Positions 46,000 through 54,786 of a DNA stretch of 59,415 nucleotides are shown in pieces. Both the position numbers and the translations under genes were made by a program. Where the stretch lies: positions 1-59,415 of the forward strand of contig CANFQA010000012.1 of NCBI GenBank assembly GCA_947449015.1. The letters are read 5' to 3'. How positions within the stretch are numbered: position 1 is the first letter of the stretch; the number at the start of each line of letters is the position of its first letter. Source of the stretch: Microthrixaceae bacterium (GTDB taxonomy: Bacteria; Actinomycetota; Acidimicrobiia; Acidimicrobiales; Acidimicrobilacustridaceae). Under the pieces are notes generated by a model. It was not told the DNA's origin, did no database searches, and was given only the letters and a program-made list of their open reading frames with translations.

Positions 46000-46826
46000 G
46001 CTGCCACGACTTTGGCTGCTTGGATGGCGGCTCGGACATCATGGGCCCGAATCATGGCGGCTCCGCGGTGCATCGCCCAGACCTCCGAGGCAATTGAACC
46101 GGCCAGACGGTCCTGTGGATTTACTGGTTCCGCGACCCCATCGGAGTCGGCCAGGATCCGCCCCAGCGTTGCTTTGCGACTCGTTCCCACCAGTACCGGC
46201 CAGCCCAACGCCACTACCTGATCAAGGTGAGCGAGCAGCGTCAGATTGTGCTCGAGGGTCTTGCCGAACCCGAATCCCGGATCGATCCAAATTTCGGAAA
46301 CTCCAGCACGAGCGGCCTCAGTGGCGCGCTGCTCAAGGAAGGCGCAGACCTCGGCGACGACATCGGTGTAGACGGGATCGAGCTGCATCGTCGCCGGTTC
46401 TCCCTGCATATGCATCGCCACCCATCCCACGCCCAATTCAGCGGCAACCGGCCACAACTGGGCCGAGACATCGTTGATGAGGGTGGCTCCCGCCGCCACA
46501 GCAGCACGGGCCACCTCGGCCCTGCGCGTGTCAATGCTGACCCGACCATGCGCGCTCAGTTGCTCAATAACCGGAACAACCCGAAAAATTTCCTCATCGA
46601 TAGCAACAGGTTCGGCACCGGGACGGGTGGATTCGCCACCAACATCAAGAATCGATGCGCCCTCACCAAGTAGTTCGAGTCCGTGGGCCACTGCGGCATC
46701 GGTCTGGAGAAACAGGCCGCCATCGCTGAACGAATCAGGAGTGACGTTGACGATTCCCATGACCATTGGAACGCCAGCGTGAGGCGCTCCCACCACGGGA
46801 GTGACGCTGCGAGGAGCCGATGTCAT
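45996..46826 (-). CDS. folP: Dihydropteroate synthase
   Basis: FolP joins the pterin to p-aminobenzoate and is the sulfonamide target. It has MGIVNVTPDSFSDGG, ILDVGGESTRPGAEPV, INDVSAQ, DPGFGFGKTLEHNL and LVGTSRKATLGRIL. It has 276 residues. It starts at the base next to the folE stop and overlaps the phosphatase-like gene by ATGA. Confidence 0.97.
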   Translation of the reverse strand: MTSAPRSVTPVVGAPHAGVPMVMGIVNVTPDSFSDGGLFLQTDAAVAHGLELLGEGASILDVGGESTRPGAEPVAIDEEIFRVVPVIEQLSAHGRVSIDTRRAEVARAAVAAGATLINDVSAQLWPVAAELGVGWVAMHMQGEPATMQLDPVYTDVVAEVCAFLEQRATEAARAGVSEIWIDPGFGFGKTLEHNLTLLAHLDQVVALGWPVLVGTSRKATLGRILADSDGVAEPVNPQDRLAGSIASEVWAMHRGAAMIRAHDVRAAIQAAKVVAA

Positions 46827-47399
46827 CTAGTGGCGATCAATGAAGCGCATGGCTTCCATGCGCGTCGATGAACTTTCACGGAACAGTCCGCGCACCGCCG
46901 AGGTGACCGTCGATGAGCCGGGCTTGCGCACACCACGCATCGACATGCACAGATGCTCTGCTTCGATGACCACGAGTACACCGCGGGGCTGCAACGTGCG
47001 TTCCAACTCATTCGCGATCTGCGCGGTGAGTCGCTCCTGGACCTGCGGACGCTTGGCGTAGGCATCGACCAGTCGTGCGATTTTCGACAGACCAGTGACT
47101 CGTCCATCGGTGCCGGGAATGTAGGCAACGTGTGCCTGACCCATAAACGGCACCAGATGATGCTCACACATTGAAGTCATTGGGATGTCGCGCACCATGA
47201 CCATCTCGTCGTGATTGGCCTCGAACATGACCTTCAGATGCGACTCCGGGTCCTCGCGTAGGCCGGCGAAAACCTCGGCGTACATGCGAGCCACGCGCTG
47301 CGGGGTGTCAACCAGACCATCGCGGTCCGGGTTCTCTCCGATAGCAGCGAGGATTTCACGGACTGCAGCGGCGATACGAGGAAGGTCAACTGGTTCCAT
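46827..47399 (-). CDS. folE: GTP cyclohydrolase I
   Basis: FolE opens folate synthesis by converting GTP to dihydroneopterin triphosphate. Zinc ligands lie in [12 protein letters not shown] and [11 protein letters not shown], and [13 protein letters not shown] and [22 protein letters not shown] are present. It has 190 residues. AGGAA lies about 10 nt before ATG 47399. It heads the fol genes, 81 bp after hpt; the ftsH gene often found between hpt and folE is absent. Confidence 0.97.
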   Translation of the reverse strand: MEPVDLPRIAAAVREILAAIGENPDRDGLVDTPQRVARMYAEVFAGLREDPESHLKVMFEANHDEMVMVRDIPMTSMCEHHLVPFMGQAHVAYIPGTDGRVTGLSKIARLVDAYAKRPQVQERLTAQIANELERTLQPRGVLVVIEAEHLCMSMRGVRKPGSSTVTSAVRGLFRESSSTRMEAMRFIDRH

Positions 47400-47480
47400 C
47401 GGAATCGATTCCTGAGGAGGGTGACCCGGGGGTCACGAGGACAGAAGAGATTGCAGGACACAACAGTGTCGTCGGTCGAA

Positions 47481-48068
47481 CTAGGCCGAACCACCATCGG
47501 AGCCGAGAAAGGTCCGAATATCCCGCAGATTTCGGTATCGCTCGGCCACATCAAGCCCGTATCCGACGATGAACGTGTTGGCGATGCGGAACCCCACATA
47601 GGCAAGATCAGGCTCCACCTTCTGCTGACCCTCCTTGAGTAGCAGCGCGCACACCGCAAGCGATGCCGGGTGGCGGGCCGCCAGATTCTTGAGCAGATAG
47701 TTCAACGTCAGCCCACTGTCGACGATGTCCTCGACGACAATGACATCACGGTTCGTCAGGTCGATATCGAGATCCTTGACGATGCGAACCACGCCGCTGG
47801 TCTTGGTGGCAGTGCCATAGGAGGAGACCGCCATGAAATCGAGTTCGACGGGGAGATTGATGTGCCGGGAAAGATCGGCCATGAACATCACGGCACCCTT
47901 CAGTACGCACACCAAAAGCGGAGCGCGACCGGCGTAGTCCACCGTGATCTGGGCACCCAGTTCGACCAAACGCCGCTCAAGCGCCTCATAGGAGACCACG
48001 ATGTCGCCAAGCATGGGGTCGTCATCCGGATGCGGGAACGCGGTTACCTCATCGGTGGGTTCGGACAC
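47481..48068 (-). CDS. hpt: Hypoxanthine phosphoribosyltransferase
   Basis: Hpt salvages hypoxanthine and guanine with PRPP. VVVEDIVDSGLTLNYLL is the PRPP loop, LLVCVLKGAVMFMADL the diphosphate loop, and FIVGYGLDVAERYRNL the C-terminal signature. It has 195 residues. The start is GTG 48068, 11 bp after the tilS stop, the usual tilS-hpt pairing. Confidence 0.97.
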   Translation of the reverse strand: MSEPTDEVTAFPHPDDDPMLGDIVVSYEALERRLVELGAQITVDYAGRAPLLVCVLKGAVMFMADLSRHINLPVELDFMAVSSYGTATKTSGVVRIVKDLDIDLTNRDVIVVEDIVDSGLTLNYLLKNLAARHPASLAVCALLLKEGQQKVEPDLAYVGFRIANTFIVGYGLDVAERYRNLRDIRTFLGSDGGSA

Positions 48069-48079
48069 GAATATGCAAG

Positions 48080-48997
48080 TTAGTCCACTGCCGACGCGTC
48101 ACCGGGAGACACGAGTCGAAGCCGACCCGCAGTGCGTTCAACTCGTCGACCGCCTCCAACATCGGTGGAGCCTGCCTCCATGCGAGCAACCGCCAGCACC
48201 CGCTCCACGGTGGCCGCGTCAGGAGGATGCGTGTCAGGCACACCTGACCGGAGCCATTCGCGCACTGCAACTCGGGCCACGACGACATCCGCGCCGGCAA
48301 TAGCTCGCGCATCAGTCACATCGAGCCTGCGCGCAGCGTGCCGGAGATGATCGGCAACATCGGCGAAGAGTTGCCCCTGGCGGACAAGAATCGGAACCGA
48401 ATCACGATGCGCGAGGTCCGCCAGCAACGGCAGGAGTTCGTGACGGACGCGATTACGGAGAAATGCGGGATCCAGGTTGGAAGGATCATGAAACGGCTCG
48501 ATGCCAGCGAGCGCGCAGACCGACTCGGTGTCGTTACGGCGCAATTCCACAATGGGATGACGAGGTCCGGGACGGATGCCCGCGAGCCCATCAGGACCTG
48601 CTCCGCGCAACAGATTCATGAGCATCGTCTCGGCCCGATCATCGGCAGTGTGTCCAAGCGCTGCATCAGATCCGAGGACTTCGAGACGAGCAGCACGTGC
48701 CCGAGCCTCGAGGTTCGCCCCCGGCTCGATGCGCACTGTTTCGGACCGAAATCCGGCCCCAACCCGCTCTGCCACGGCCGCGACCAGGTCGGCTTCGTGA
48801 TGAGACCCGGGCCGCAGTCCGTGATCGACATGCACTGCGGTCACCTCACAGCCCGCGGCCACGGCCAGAAGCAGAAGCGCCAGAGAATCGGCGCCTCCGG
48901 AGACACCGCAGGTCAGAGCTGTTCCTGTCTCCGGAAAATGACAGCGCGAAAGCAGATCGCCATGGCGCTCGCGCAGCGCATCAATCTCAGTGGTCAT
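48080..48997 (-). CDS. tilS: tRNA(Ile)-lysidine synthase
   Basis: TilS changes the anticodon C34 of tRNA-Ile(CAT) to lysidine so that it reads AUA. The PP-loop CGVSGGADSLALLLLAV (Ser33-Ser38) is followed by VTAVHVDHGLRPGSHHEAD and LGHTADDRAETMLMNLLRG. It has 305 residues and ends soon after the catalytic domain, shorter than enterobacterial TilS but normal for actinobacteria. ATG 48997 has no clear ribosome binding site. It lies 23 bp after the metalloprotease gene. Confidence 0.96.
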   Translation of the reverse strand: MTTEIDALRERHGDLLSRCHFPETGTALTCGVSGGADSLALLLLAVAAGCEVTAVHVDHGLRPGSHHEADLVAAVAERVGAGFRSETVRIEPGANLEARARAARLEVLGSDAALGHTADDRAETMLMNLLRGAGPDGLAGIRPGPRHPIVELRRNDTESVCALAGIEPFHDPSNLDPAFLRNRVRHELLPLLADLAHRDSVPILVRQGQLFADVADHLRHAARRLDVTDARAIAGADVVVARVAVREWLRSGVPDTHPPDAATVERVLAVARMEAGSTDVGGGRRVERTAGRLRLVSPGDASAVD

Positions 48998-49020
48998 GGC
49001 ATCGGCCGGTGCACCGTGAA

Positions 49021-50091
49021 TCAGGCCGCGCCGAGCGGAGCTCGCATGCGCTCAATCCAACGGTGAGGTTCACGAATCTCGATGAGGGTCGGCAGATTCG
49101 ACGCCGATTCCCATGCTCGTGCCAGCAAGTTCGATCCGCCCTCACGCTCAACTGCAGCAATGAATGCCTCACCGCGTGCGTACTGATTGAGTTTTGCCTC
49201 GAGGCCAATGAGTTGCTGGAAGACCTTGGAAAAACCACGAGCTGACGAACGGCGTTCGCGCAGCACTTCGCCAAACCGACCTGCACTTGGCACCAATCCC
49301 TCGCCGGCGCGGTCCATCGTGACATCGCCATGACCCTCAAGAAGGCTCATCATGCCCGAGACCTGGTCAAGGATTGCCCGCTGCTCGGGGCCGGCGATGA
49401 GTGTGGCAATGCCGCCCTCGGCCAACGGATTGGTACCCGAGCGCCAGGAGGCAGCAGCCCGCGAGAAGTTTTCAAAAAGCCGGCCGGGATCAGGATCAAC
49501 AGCGCCCACGGTTTGGTGGACGAGATCAATGAAATGTTCACGCAGCCACGGAACGCCGGTGAATTGAGCTCGGTGCGTGACCTCGTGGAGAGCCAGCCAG
49601 AGTCGAAACTGCTCGGGCGGGAATGCGAACCGCTTCTCGATGGCCAGCACATTGGGACCGACGTAGTACACGATGTCCTGCTCGAGGGGGTCCTGCTCCT
49701 CAACCACGAGCAAGTCGTACTGACCGAGCACTCGCCCCGACATCCAGCCAAGGACCATGCCGAGTTCGGCACCGGCGAGACGCGAGGTGATGGGTGCGGC
49801 CATGCCCGAGCCGATCCGATCGTCGAACTTCTCAATCAGCGGGGTCAGCAACCGCTGGAACGCCGAGATGTTGGCCCGGATCCATCCAGCGCGGTCAGTC
49901 ACGCGACTGCGAGCCGGGCCCGCAAGCGAATGAAGTCCGGTCTCTCGCTCAACTAACTCCTCGGCGAGCGCGGTGAGGCGAGTGAAATCCGGCTCGAGTG
50001 AGTCGTAGTGATAGCTGCGGGCGAACGGCTCGGAACCGGATGCACGGATGGCAATGCGCTCGGCTACCGACCAATCGACCGAGCTGGCCAT
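49021..50091 (-). CDS. Zinc-dependent metalloprotease family protein (DUF2342-like)
   Basis: The 356-residue protein carries HEVTHRAQF (His169, Glu170, His173), the HExxH zinc motif, in the actinobacterial DUF2342 family also labelled an F420-biosynthesis-associated protein because of its genome neighbourhoods. No signal peptide or membrane helix is seen, so it is likely cytoplasmic. Whether it cleaves peptides is not proven. ATG 50091 (MASSVDW) is chosen. It sits between the small membrane protein and tilS, its usual place. Confidence 0.88.
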   Translation of the reverse strand: MASSVDWSVAERIAIRASGSEPFARSYHYDSLEPDFTRLTALAEELVERETGLHSLAGPARSRVTDRAGWIRANISAFQRLLTPLIEKFDDRIGSGMAAPITSRLAGAELGMVLGWMSGRVLGQYDLLVVEEQDPLEQDIVYYVGPNVLAIEKRFAFPPEQFRLWLALHEVTHRAQFTGVPWLREHFIDLVHQTVGAVDPDPGRLFENFSRAAASWRSGTNPLAEGGIATLIAGPEQRAILDQVSGMMSLLEGHGDVTMDRAGEGLVPSAGRFGEVLRERRSSARGFSKVFQQLIGLEAKLNQYARGEAFIAAVEREGGSNLLARAWESASNLPTLIEIREPHRWIERMRAPLGAA

Positions 50092-50096
50092 CTGAT

Positions 50097-50231
50097 TCAG
50101 CGCTTCGGGTAGCGGGGCATCACGACTTTGTAGATGTACCCGGCGATGATCCCGATCACGACGAGGATCGAGGGCACGACGAGCGCAGCTGCGATCCAGA
50201 AGGTCCACACGACGGCCAGAAGTGAAGTCAT
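50097..50231 (-). CDS. Small single-pass membrane protein, 44 residues
   Basis: It begins MTSLLAVVWTFWIAAALVVP and ends YIYKVVMPRYPKR: one long hydrophobic helix (about residues 4-35) with a short basic tail that should face the cytoplasm. AGGA 7 nt before ATG 50231 is a proper ribosome binding site. The gene fills the gap between rsrA (9 bp away) and the metalloprotease (5 bp away) in the same frame direction, leaving no unused sequence. I recognise no family. A role in membrane sensing or as partner of the metalloprotease is conceivable only from position. Confidence 0.7.
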   Translation of the reverse strand: MTSLLAVVWTFWIAAALVVPSILVVIGIIAGYIYKVVMPRYPKR

Positions 50232-50240
50232 GGAGTGATC

Positions 50241-50567
50241 CTAGGCGTCGAGAGACGGTGGTTGGCCAATGCGGGGATCAACCTCGGGTGCGGAGCGCTC
50301 GTCACCAGCCAACAGCGTGAGCCGCTCAAAGATCCGTATGCGGAGCGACTCGGGAACCTCATCCGAGCAGGCCTTGGTGGAGATCACCATGCGCAGCTCT
50401 ACCTCAAAGTCGAAGGCTTCGATGCAGGGATTACATCGTTCGAGATGGCCCGCGATGAGCACACGCTTTTCGTCGGTGAGTTCGCCGTCGAGATAGGTGT
50501 AGATCTCGGCTAGGGCCTCAGAACACTCCGTGCCGAGCGGGCGGTCATGATCGTGGTTGTCAGCCAA
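50241..50567 (-). CDS. rsrA: Redox-sensing anti-sigma factor, RsrA type
   Basis: The zinc-binding anti-sigma factor holds SigR under reducing conditions and releases it on thiol oxidation. Cys15, His41, Cys45 and Cys48 (HLERCNPC) reproduce the spacing of Streptomyces RsrA (Cys11, His37, Cys41, Cys44), and Cys67 is also placed like its extra Cys. It has 108 residues. It follows sigR by 17 bp. In relatives the regulon includes mycothiol and thioredoxin systems, so mycothiol use by this organism is likely. Confidence 0.94.
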   Translation of the reverse strand: MADNHDHDRPLGTECSEALAEIYTYLDGELTDEKRVLIAGHLERCNPCIEAFDFEVELRMVISTKACSDEVPESLRIRIFERLTLLAGDERSAPEVDPRIGQPPSLDA

Positions 50568-50584
50568 AGTTCACTCTCATCCGA

Positions 50585-51226
50585 TCAGGCAGACTCTGCT
50601 GCGTTGGGGTGTGCATCGGGGCGTTCGGTGTGGTTTGTGATGATGTCGGGAATTGCTGCGACTGACGGGCCGATGAGGCCACGTTCGAGCGCGAAACCGT
50701 ACAACTGCTTCTGCAGCGATTTTCTTCCCCGATGCAGACGACTCATGACCGTTCCGATTGGGATGTCGACCATCTCGGCGATTTCCTTGTAGGAAAAACC
50801 CTCGACATCGGCCAGAAGCACCGGGATCCGAAAGTTGTCCGGCAGCGATTCAAGGGCGTCCTTCACCTCGGCATCGGTGAACCAGTCCATCAGCTCGTCC
50901 TCAGCACTTCGAGTGGCGGTGACCGCCTCGAGCCCACCAAGACGACGGAACAGATGGAGATCCTCGCCCTCGTCGAGTTCGGTTTCGATCGGGCGTCGCT
51001 TCTTCGACCGATAGGTGTTGATGAACGTGTTGGTCAGGATCCTGTAGAGCCACGCCCGCAGGTTGGAGCCCTGCTCGAAACCATCAAAGCTTCGATACGC
51101 CTTGAGGTAGGTCTCCTGCACGAGATCCTCGGCGTCGGACCGATTCCGGGTCATGCGAAGCGCGGCGGAATACAACGCGGGCATGAACTCCATCGCCTGG
51201 TCGGCGAAGTCTGCCTGATCAGCCAT
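50585..51226 (-). CDS. sigR: RNA polymerase sigma factor, SigR/SigH type
   Basis: This is an ECF sigma factor for thiol-oxidative stress. Region 2 is [20 protein letters not shown] through [19 protein letters not shown]; region 4 is [21 protein letters not shown] through [18 protein letters not shown]. An acidic linker separates them. It has 213 residues. ATG 51226 ([10 protein letters not shown]) lies only 3 nt after the 3' end of tRNA-Thr on the same strand, so there is no room for a leader or ribosome binding site between them. A longer in-frame reading runs into the tRNA and is rejected. The cognate RsrA is encoded next. Confidence 0.95.
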   Translation of the reverse strand: MADQADFADQAMEFMPALYSAALRMTRNRSDAEDLVQETYLKAYRSFDGFEQGSNLRAWLYRILTNTFINTYRSKKRRPIETELDEGEDLHLFRRLGGLEAVTATRSAEDELMDWFTDAEVKDALESLPDNFRIPVLLADVEGFSYKEIAEMVDIPIGTVMSRLHRGRKSLQKQLYGFALERGLIGPSVAAIPDIITNHTERPDAHPNAAESA

Positions 51227-51229
51227 GAG

Positions 51230-51302
51230 AGCCCGAGAGGAGAATCGAACTCCTGACCTGCTCATTACGAGTGAGCCGCTCTGCCGACTGAGCTACCCGG
51301 GC
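51230..51302 (-). tRNA. tRNA-Thr (anticodon CGT)
   Basis: The 73-nt cloverleaf has acceptor GCCCGGG with CTCGGGC, anticodon stem GCTCA/TGAGC around CTCGTAA, and T-arm AGGAG-TTCGATT-CTCCT. CCA is not encoded. Its 3' end is separated from the sigR ATG by CTC only. Confidence 0.97.
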
Positions 51303-51315
51303 GGGGTGGAGGCCG

Positions 51316-51321
51316 ATCGTA
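51316..51321 (-). promoter_or_regulatory. -10 box (TACGAT) of tRNA-Thr(CGT)-sigR
   Basis: A TANNNT hexamer lies 13 nt before the tRNA 5' end, with TTGATG about 19 bp upstream as possible -35. Transcription would continue into sigR because no terminator separates them. Confidence 0.5.
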
Positions 51322-51373
51322 GCCGCAGCAGGTGAACGGGCATCAAGCCTGCGTGCATCCACACTCTGGGGCC

Positions 51374-52459
51374 TCAGCGGTTCGTGAATCGGCCAAGTTC
51401 GCCGAAGAGTGCCGCAAGTTGGAGTCGTTCATTGGGATTGCGCACCATCCCGGCGGCCACCAGTGCAATGGCATCGATCGAGGCGATGCACTGTTGCGGA
51501 TGACCTGCGGCGAGAAGGTCATCGCGATATCGACGCGAAAGAACTCCAAGCCCAAAACGGATCTCGTCGGCACGATGGCGGCGTGCCTGTCGCTTGTGCT
51601 TCGCCTCGAGTTGCTTGCGACCCGAGCCTCGCTCGCCGCGAGCCTTGATGACTGCAGTGAGTTCGTCAGCTTCGATCGCTTGGACTGCGACGAGCGGCGC
51701 CATGGCATCTTCGATCATGCCAAGAAGCGAATCCACAAGTTCCATCGCAGTGGAGCCAGAACCGTCGAGACGATCCGGTACTGACCACCATGCCTCGCGT
51801 CGCAACGCGAGACGCTCATCGGTAGCCAGCAGTCGCGCTCGGCCGAGATCCCCATTGGCCGAAGCCGCGGCGTCTGCGGCACGTTCGGGCTCGACGCCTT
51901 CGACGATGAGCCGCTCGACGATGGCGTCAGTGGACACCGTTGCCAAATCAATCCGAAGGCAACGACTGGCGATGGTGATCAAATCGGCCGGCACATCATC
52001 AGCAAGCACAATGAACACCGTGCCCACTGGTGGCTCCTCGATGGACTTCAGCAGTTTGGGTGCCTCCCCACCAACGAGATGGAACTCATCAAGCACCAGA
52101 ACTCGGCGCCCACCTTCCATGGAGGAACGCACTGAGGAGGCAACGACTTCGGCAATCTGCTTTGCATCGATCGAGGCGCCTTCGCGTTCGACGATGGTGA
52201 AATCGGGATGGGTTCCCGCCAGCGCGAGCGTGGCTTGGCGAGCCACCTCGTCATCGGGCCAACCCTCGCTCAGCAACGCCGCCGCGAATGCGTGGGCCAA
52301 CGCTCGCTTCCCACTGCCACGCGGTCCCACCAGCAGATAGGCATGCACCGGCGCTCGACTGGCAGCGCGCAGCACTTCGACCGCCTCGGGCTGCCCAATG
52401 ACGCCAGAAAAGAGGTCGACACCAGCGCGTTCAGCAGCGAGAAGAGCGGGATCGGTCAC
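51374..52459 (-). CDS. holB: DNA polymerase III delta' subunit
   Basis: HolB is the clamp-loader stator. GVIGQPEAVEVLRAA, Walker-A-like VGPRGSGKRALAHAF, LVLDEFHLVGGEAPKLLKSIEEPP and the sensor motif ASRC are present. It has 361 residues. The zinc-binding Cys module of E. coli delta' is not seen. It overlaps the tmk stop by 4 bp, the normal actinobacterial tmk-holB pair. Confidence 0.95.
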   Translation of the reverse strand: MTDPALLAAERAGVDLFSGVIGQPEAVEVLRAASRAPVHAYLLVGPRGSGKRALAHAFAAALLSEGWPDDEVARQATLALAGTHPDFTIVEREGASIDAKQIAEVVASSVRSSMEGGRRVLVLDEFHLVGGEAPKLLKSIEEPPVGTVFIVLADDVPADLITIASRCLRIDLATVSTDAIVERLIVEGVEPERAADAAASANGDLGRARLLATDERLALRREAWWSVPDRLDGSGSTAMELVDSLLGMIEDAMAPLVAVQAIEADELTAVIKARGERGSGRKQLEAKHKRQARRHRADEIRFGLGVLSRRYRDDLLAAGHPQQCIASIDAIALVAAGMVRNPNERLQLAALFGELGRFTNR

Positions 52460-53082
52460 AACGACAGTTGTAGCCGCTCGGCCACGATGTTCCGCACGGC
52501 GTTTGCAACCTCATCGACAGTGCCGGTTCCGTCGACCACCACCCATCGCTCGGGCTCGCCGAGGGCCTGAGCCCGAAAACCGGCCTGCACCTCAGCATGG
52601 AATGCCGCCGACTCAGACTCCATGCGATCGCGCTCGGTGCCGAGTCGTCGGTCCGCCTCTTCAGCACCGACATCAAGCAACACGATGAGGTCCGGCCACA
52701 CTCCTGCGGTTGCCCACAGTGAGAGATCGCGAATCTCATTCACAGGTAAGCCACGTCCGTAGCCCTGATAGGCGATTGACGAACCGGCGAATCGATCGGT
52801 CACGACATGGCGACCGGCGGCAAGGGCCGGTTCGACGAGCTCGGCGACATGCTGCGCGCGATCGGCCGCCATGATGAGCGCTTCGGCGCGCGGCACAAGA
52901 CCGACTGTTTCGGGTGACAACGCAAGTTCGCGAAGGTGCGACCCGATGACTGTGCCACCCGGTTCGCGAGTGAGTACGGCGTCAAGCAGATCGGCAAGAA
53001 GTTTTGACTGGGTTGATTTCCCGCAGGCTTCGCCGCCCTCGAACGCAATGAATTTCCCTCGCTTCGAAGATTGCGCACTCAT
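52456..53082 (-). CDS. tmk: Thymidylate kinase
   Basis: Tmk phosphorylates dTMP to dTDP. P-loop FEGGEACGKSTQSKLL, TREPGGTVIGSHLREL, DRFAGSSIAYQGYGRGL and the LID region RLGTERDRMESES are present. It has 208 residues. It overlaps the MFS gene stop by 4 bp upstream and holB by 4 bp downstream. In several actinobacteria tmk is fused to an MFS transporter; here the two are separate but overlapping. Confidence 0.97.
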   Translation of the reverse strand: MSAQSSKRGKFIAFEGGEACGKSTQSKLLADLLDAVLTREPGGTVIGSHLRELALSPETVGLVPRAEALIMAADRAQHVAELVEPALAAGRHVVTDRFAGSSIAYQGYGRGLPVNEIRDLSLWATAGVWPDLIVLLDVGAEEADRRLGTERDRMESESAAFHAEVQAGFRAQALGEPERWVVVDGTGTVDEVANAVRNIVAERLQLSL

Positions 53083-54677
53083 GATTCGCTCTCGTTCGAG
53101 CCAGCGCCTCGCGAAGGATGCGGTGAGCGGTCCGCGCTGTGTTCGCGCTGCCCGGCACGAAGTGAGGAAAGCGCGGCGAAGCCCGCTGCGATGATGATCG
53201 CTGCCGCCAGCCAGAGCGCAAGACGAACACCAGGCAACCAGATGGTGATTCCACCGATGCTGATTTCGCTGTCGAATAGCGCCTTGGAAATACCACCAAG
53301 CAACGCGGCAAGCAGCGGACCAGCCACCATGGAGATGAGAACACAGAGCCGCACCAGCGTGTTGAGCGAGCTGAAGACGCGGCCGCGCATCTCATCGTCG
53401 ACCTCCTGCTGCAGCAGGGCGTAGCCAATGACGTACACCGGACCCACCGAAATGCCCATCAGCAAAACGAAGGTGAACGCCACGGGCAATGTGGACGAGG
53501 ACGCGGCGAGGAACAGCGAGATCCCGGCCATGAACAACGAGCCGGTGAACACGGTGGTCTTGGAAAGCTTCTTCTGCAGAGCCGATACGCCGATGACGCC
53601 AATGGCGACACCGAACCCAAGCGCGGTGGTGAAGAGGCCGAATCCGGCGGCACCGGTGCCCAACACCTGGGTGGAGAACACCGCACCGAGCGGGATGAGC
53701 ATGCCGCCACCGATGAGTCCAGTTGCGAGTCCAAGATTCACGGCGCGCACCGTGTGGTTCGAAAAGACCTCTCGCCATCCTTCGATCAGTTCCGCGAACG
53801 TGCGGCGAAGATCAACCCGACGGGATTCGTCCTCGAGTGCGTCGATGCGCTTGGGCCGCGAGGGCATCCGCAACCGATGGATCATCCAGGCCGAGAACAG
53901 GAATGTGGCGACATCAAAGTAAAACGCGAGTGCCATTTGGTTGTTGTCGAGCCAGTGGAGACCCGGAATCTGGCCGACCCAGATCGAAAGACCGGCAAGC
54001 AACGCGAACAGCAATGACGCGAACGGGAACGTCCCGTAGGCAGCGGCGAGCGACAGCGAGTTCGCGGTGGTCAGGTGATCGCGTGGCACCAGGTTGGGAA
54101 CTTCCGAATCCTTCGCCGGTCCCCACAGCAGCGTCAGGACTTCAAGCGCGAGCGAGGCAAGGACCAGTCCGATGACGTCACCGACGAATGGCAACAGCGC
54201 AAGTACGACGGCGCGACCGATATCGCAACTGACCATGACCTTCTTGCGATCCCAGCGATCAACGAGCACGCCGGCAAGCGGACCGAAGAAGAACCCGGGA
54301 ACGATTCGGGCGGCCATGACCAGCGAGATGGCCCCTGCGCCGGCGCCGCCGCCGATTCGCGCCGCCAGCAGGATGATCGCTGAGAAGCCGAGCCAATCGC
54401 CGGTGGCGGAGACGACCTGCACCAGCCAAAGGCGGAAGAACTCCGGTGAACCGAACAGGCGCACATGCCAACCGGCCCGATCGTTCTCGTACAGCGTGTA
54501 GTACGCCTCGGTCTCCTCGCCCGATTCGAACACCTCAGACCGAGAGAGTCCCGTGAGGGTGGGGTCATCAGGGTTGATGGTCGCCGCAGCCGAGACGTCG
54601 GCGGCCGGCGTCTCGGAGTCGTGCTCGCTCGTTTGAGCGTCGGCGTCGTCCCGGGGCCCGGGGCGGGGAACAGCCAT
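53079..54677 (-). CDS. Major facilitator superfamily transporter
   Basis: The 532-residue membrane protein has an acidic cytoplasmic N-terminal tail (~85 residues) followed by about twelve hydrophobic helices. The first loop GVLVDRWDRKKVMVSCDIGR carries the MFS motif A. It resembles enterobactin/macrolide exporter-type MFS proteins; the cargo is unknown. A Ser/Arg-rich C-terminal tail follows the last helix. TAGGGT lies 6 nt before ATG 54677. The ATGA overlap with tmk puts it at the head of the tmk-holB unit. Confidence 0.92.
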   Translation of the reverse strand: MAVPRPGPRDDADAQTSEHDSETPAADVSAAATINPDDPTLTGLSRSEVFESGEETEAYYTLYENDRAGWHVRLFGSPEFFRLWLVQVVSATGDWLGFSAIILLAARIGGGAGAGAISLVMAARIVPGFFFGPLAGVLVDRWDRKKVMVSCDIGRAVVLALLPFVGDVIGLVLASLALEVLTLLWGPAKDSEVPNLVPRDHLTTANSLSLAAAYGTFPFASLLFALLAGLSIWVGQIPGLHWLDNNQMALAFYFDVATFLFSAWMIHRLRMPSRPKRIDALEDESRRVDLRRTFAELIEGWREVFSNHTVRAVNLGLATGLIGGGMLIPLGAVFSTQVLGTGAAGFGLFTTALGFGVAIGVIGVSALQKKLSKTTVFTGSLFMAGISLFLAASSSTLPVAFTFVLLMGISVGPVYVIGYALLQQEVDDEMRGRVFSSLNTLVRLCVLISMVAGPLLAALLGGISKALFDSEISIGGITIWLPGVRLALWLAAAIIIAAGFAALSSLRAGQREHSADRSPHPSRGAGSNESES

Positions 54678-54683
54678 CCCCCA

Positions 54684-54689
54684 ACCCTA
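54684..54689 (-). promoter_or_regulatory. -10 box (TAGGGT) of MFS-tmk-holB
   Basis: The box lies 6 nt before ATG 54677; leaderless geometry. Confidence 0.45.
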
Positions 54690-54786
54690 CGACGGACCCA
54701 TCAACGGCTCGGGAACCAACCCACGGACAGCTCGAGCCCAGTGATTCAGCAAATCGCGCCGAACCGCGCCTTCGCTGCGGTCCGGA

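Noticed and set aside
51226-51265. Upstream extension of sigR (start at 51265)
   Set aside because: It would be encoded inside tRNA-Thr; the family start is at 51226.
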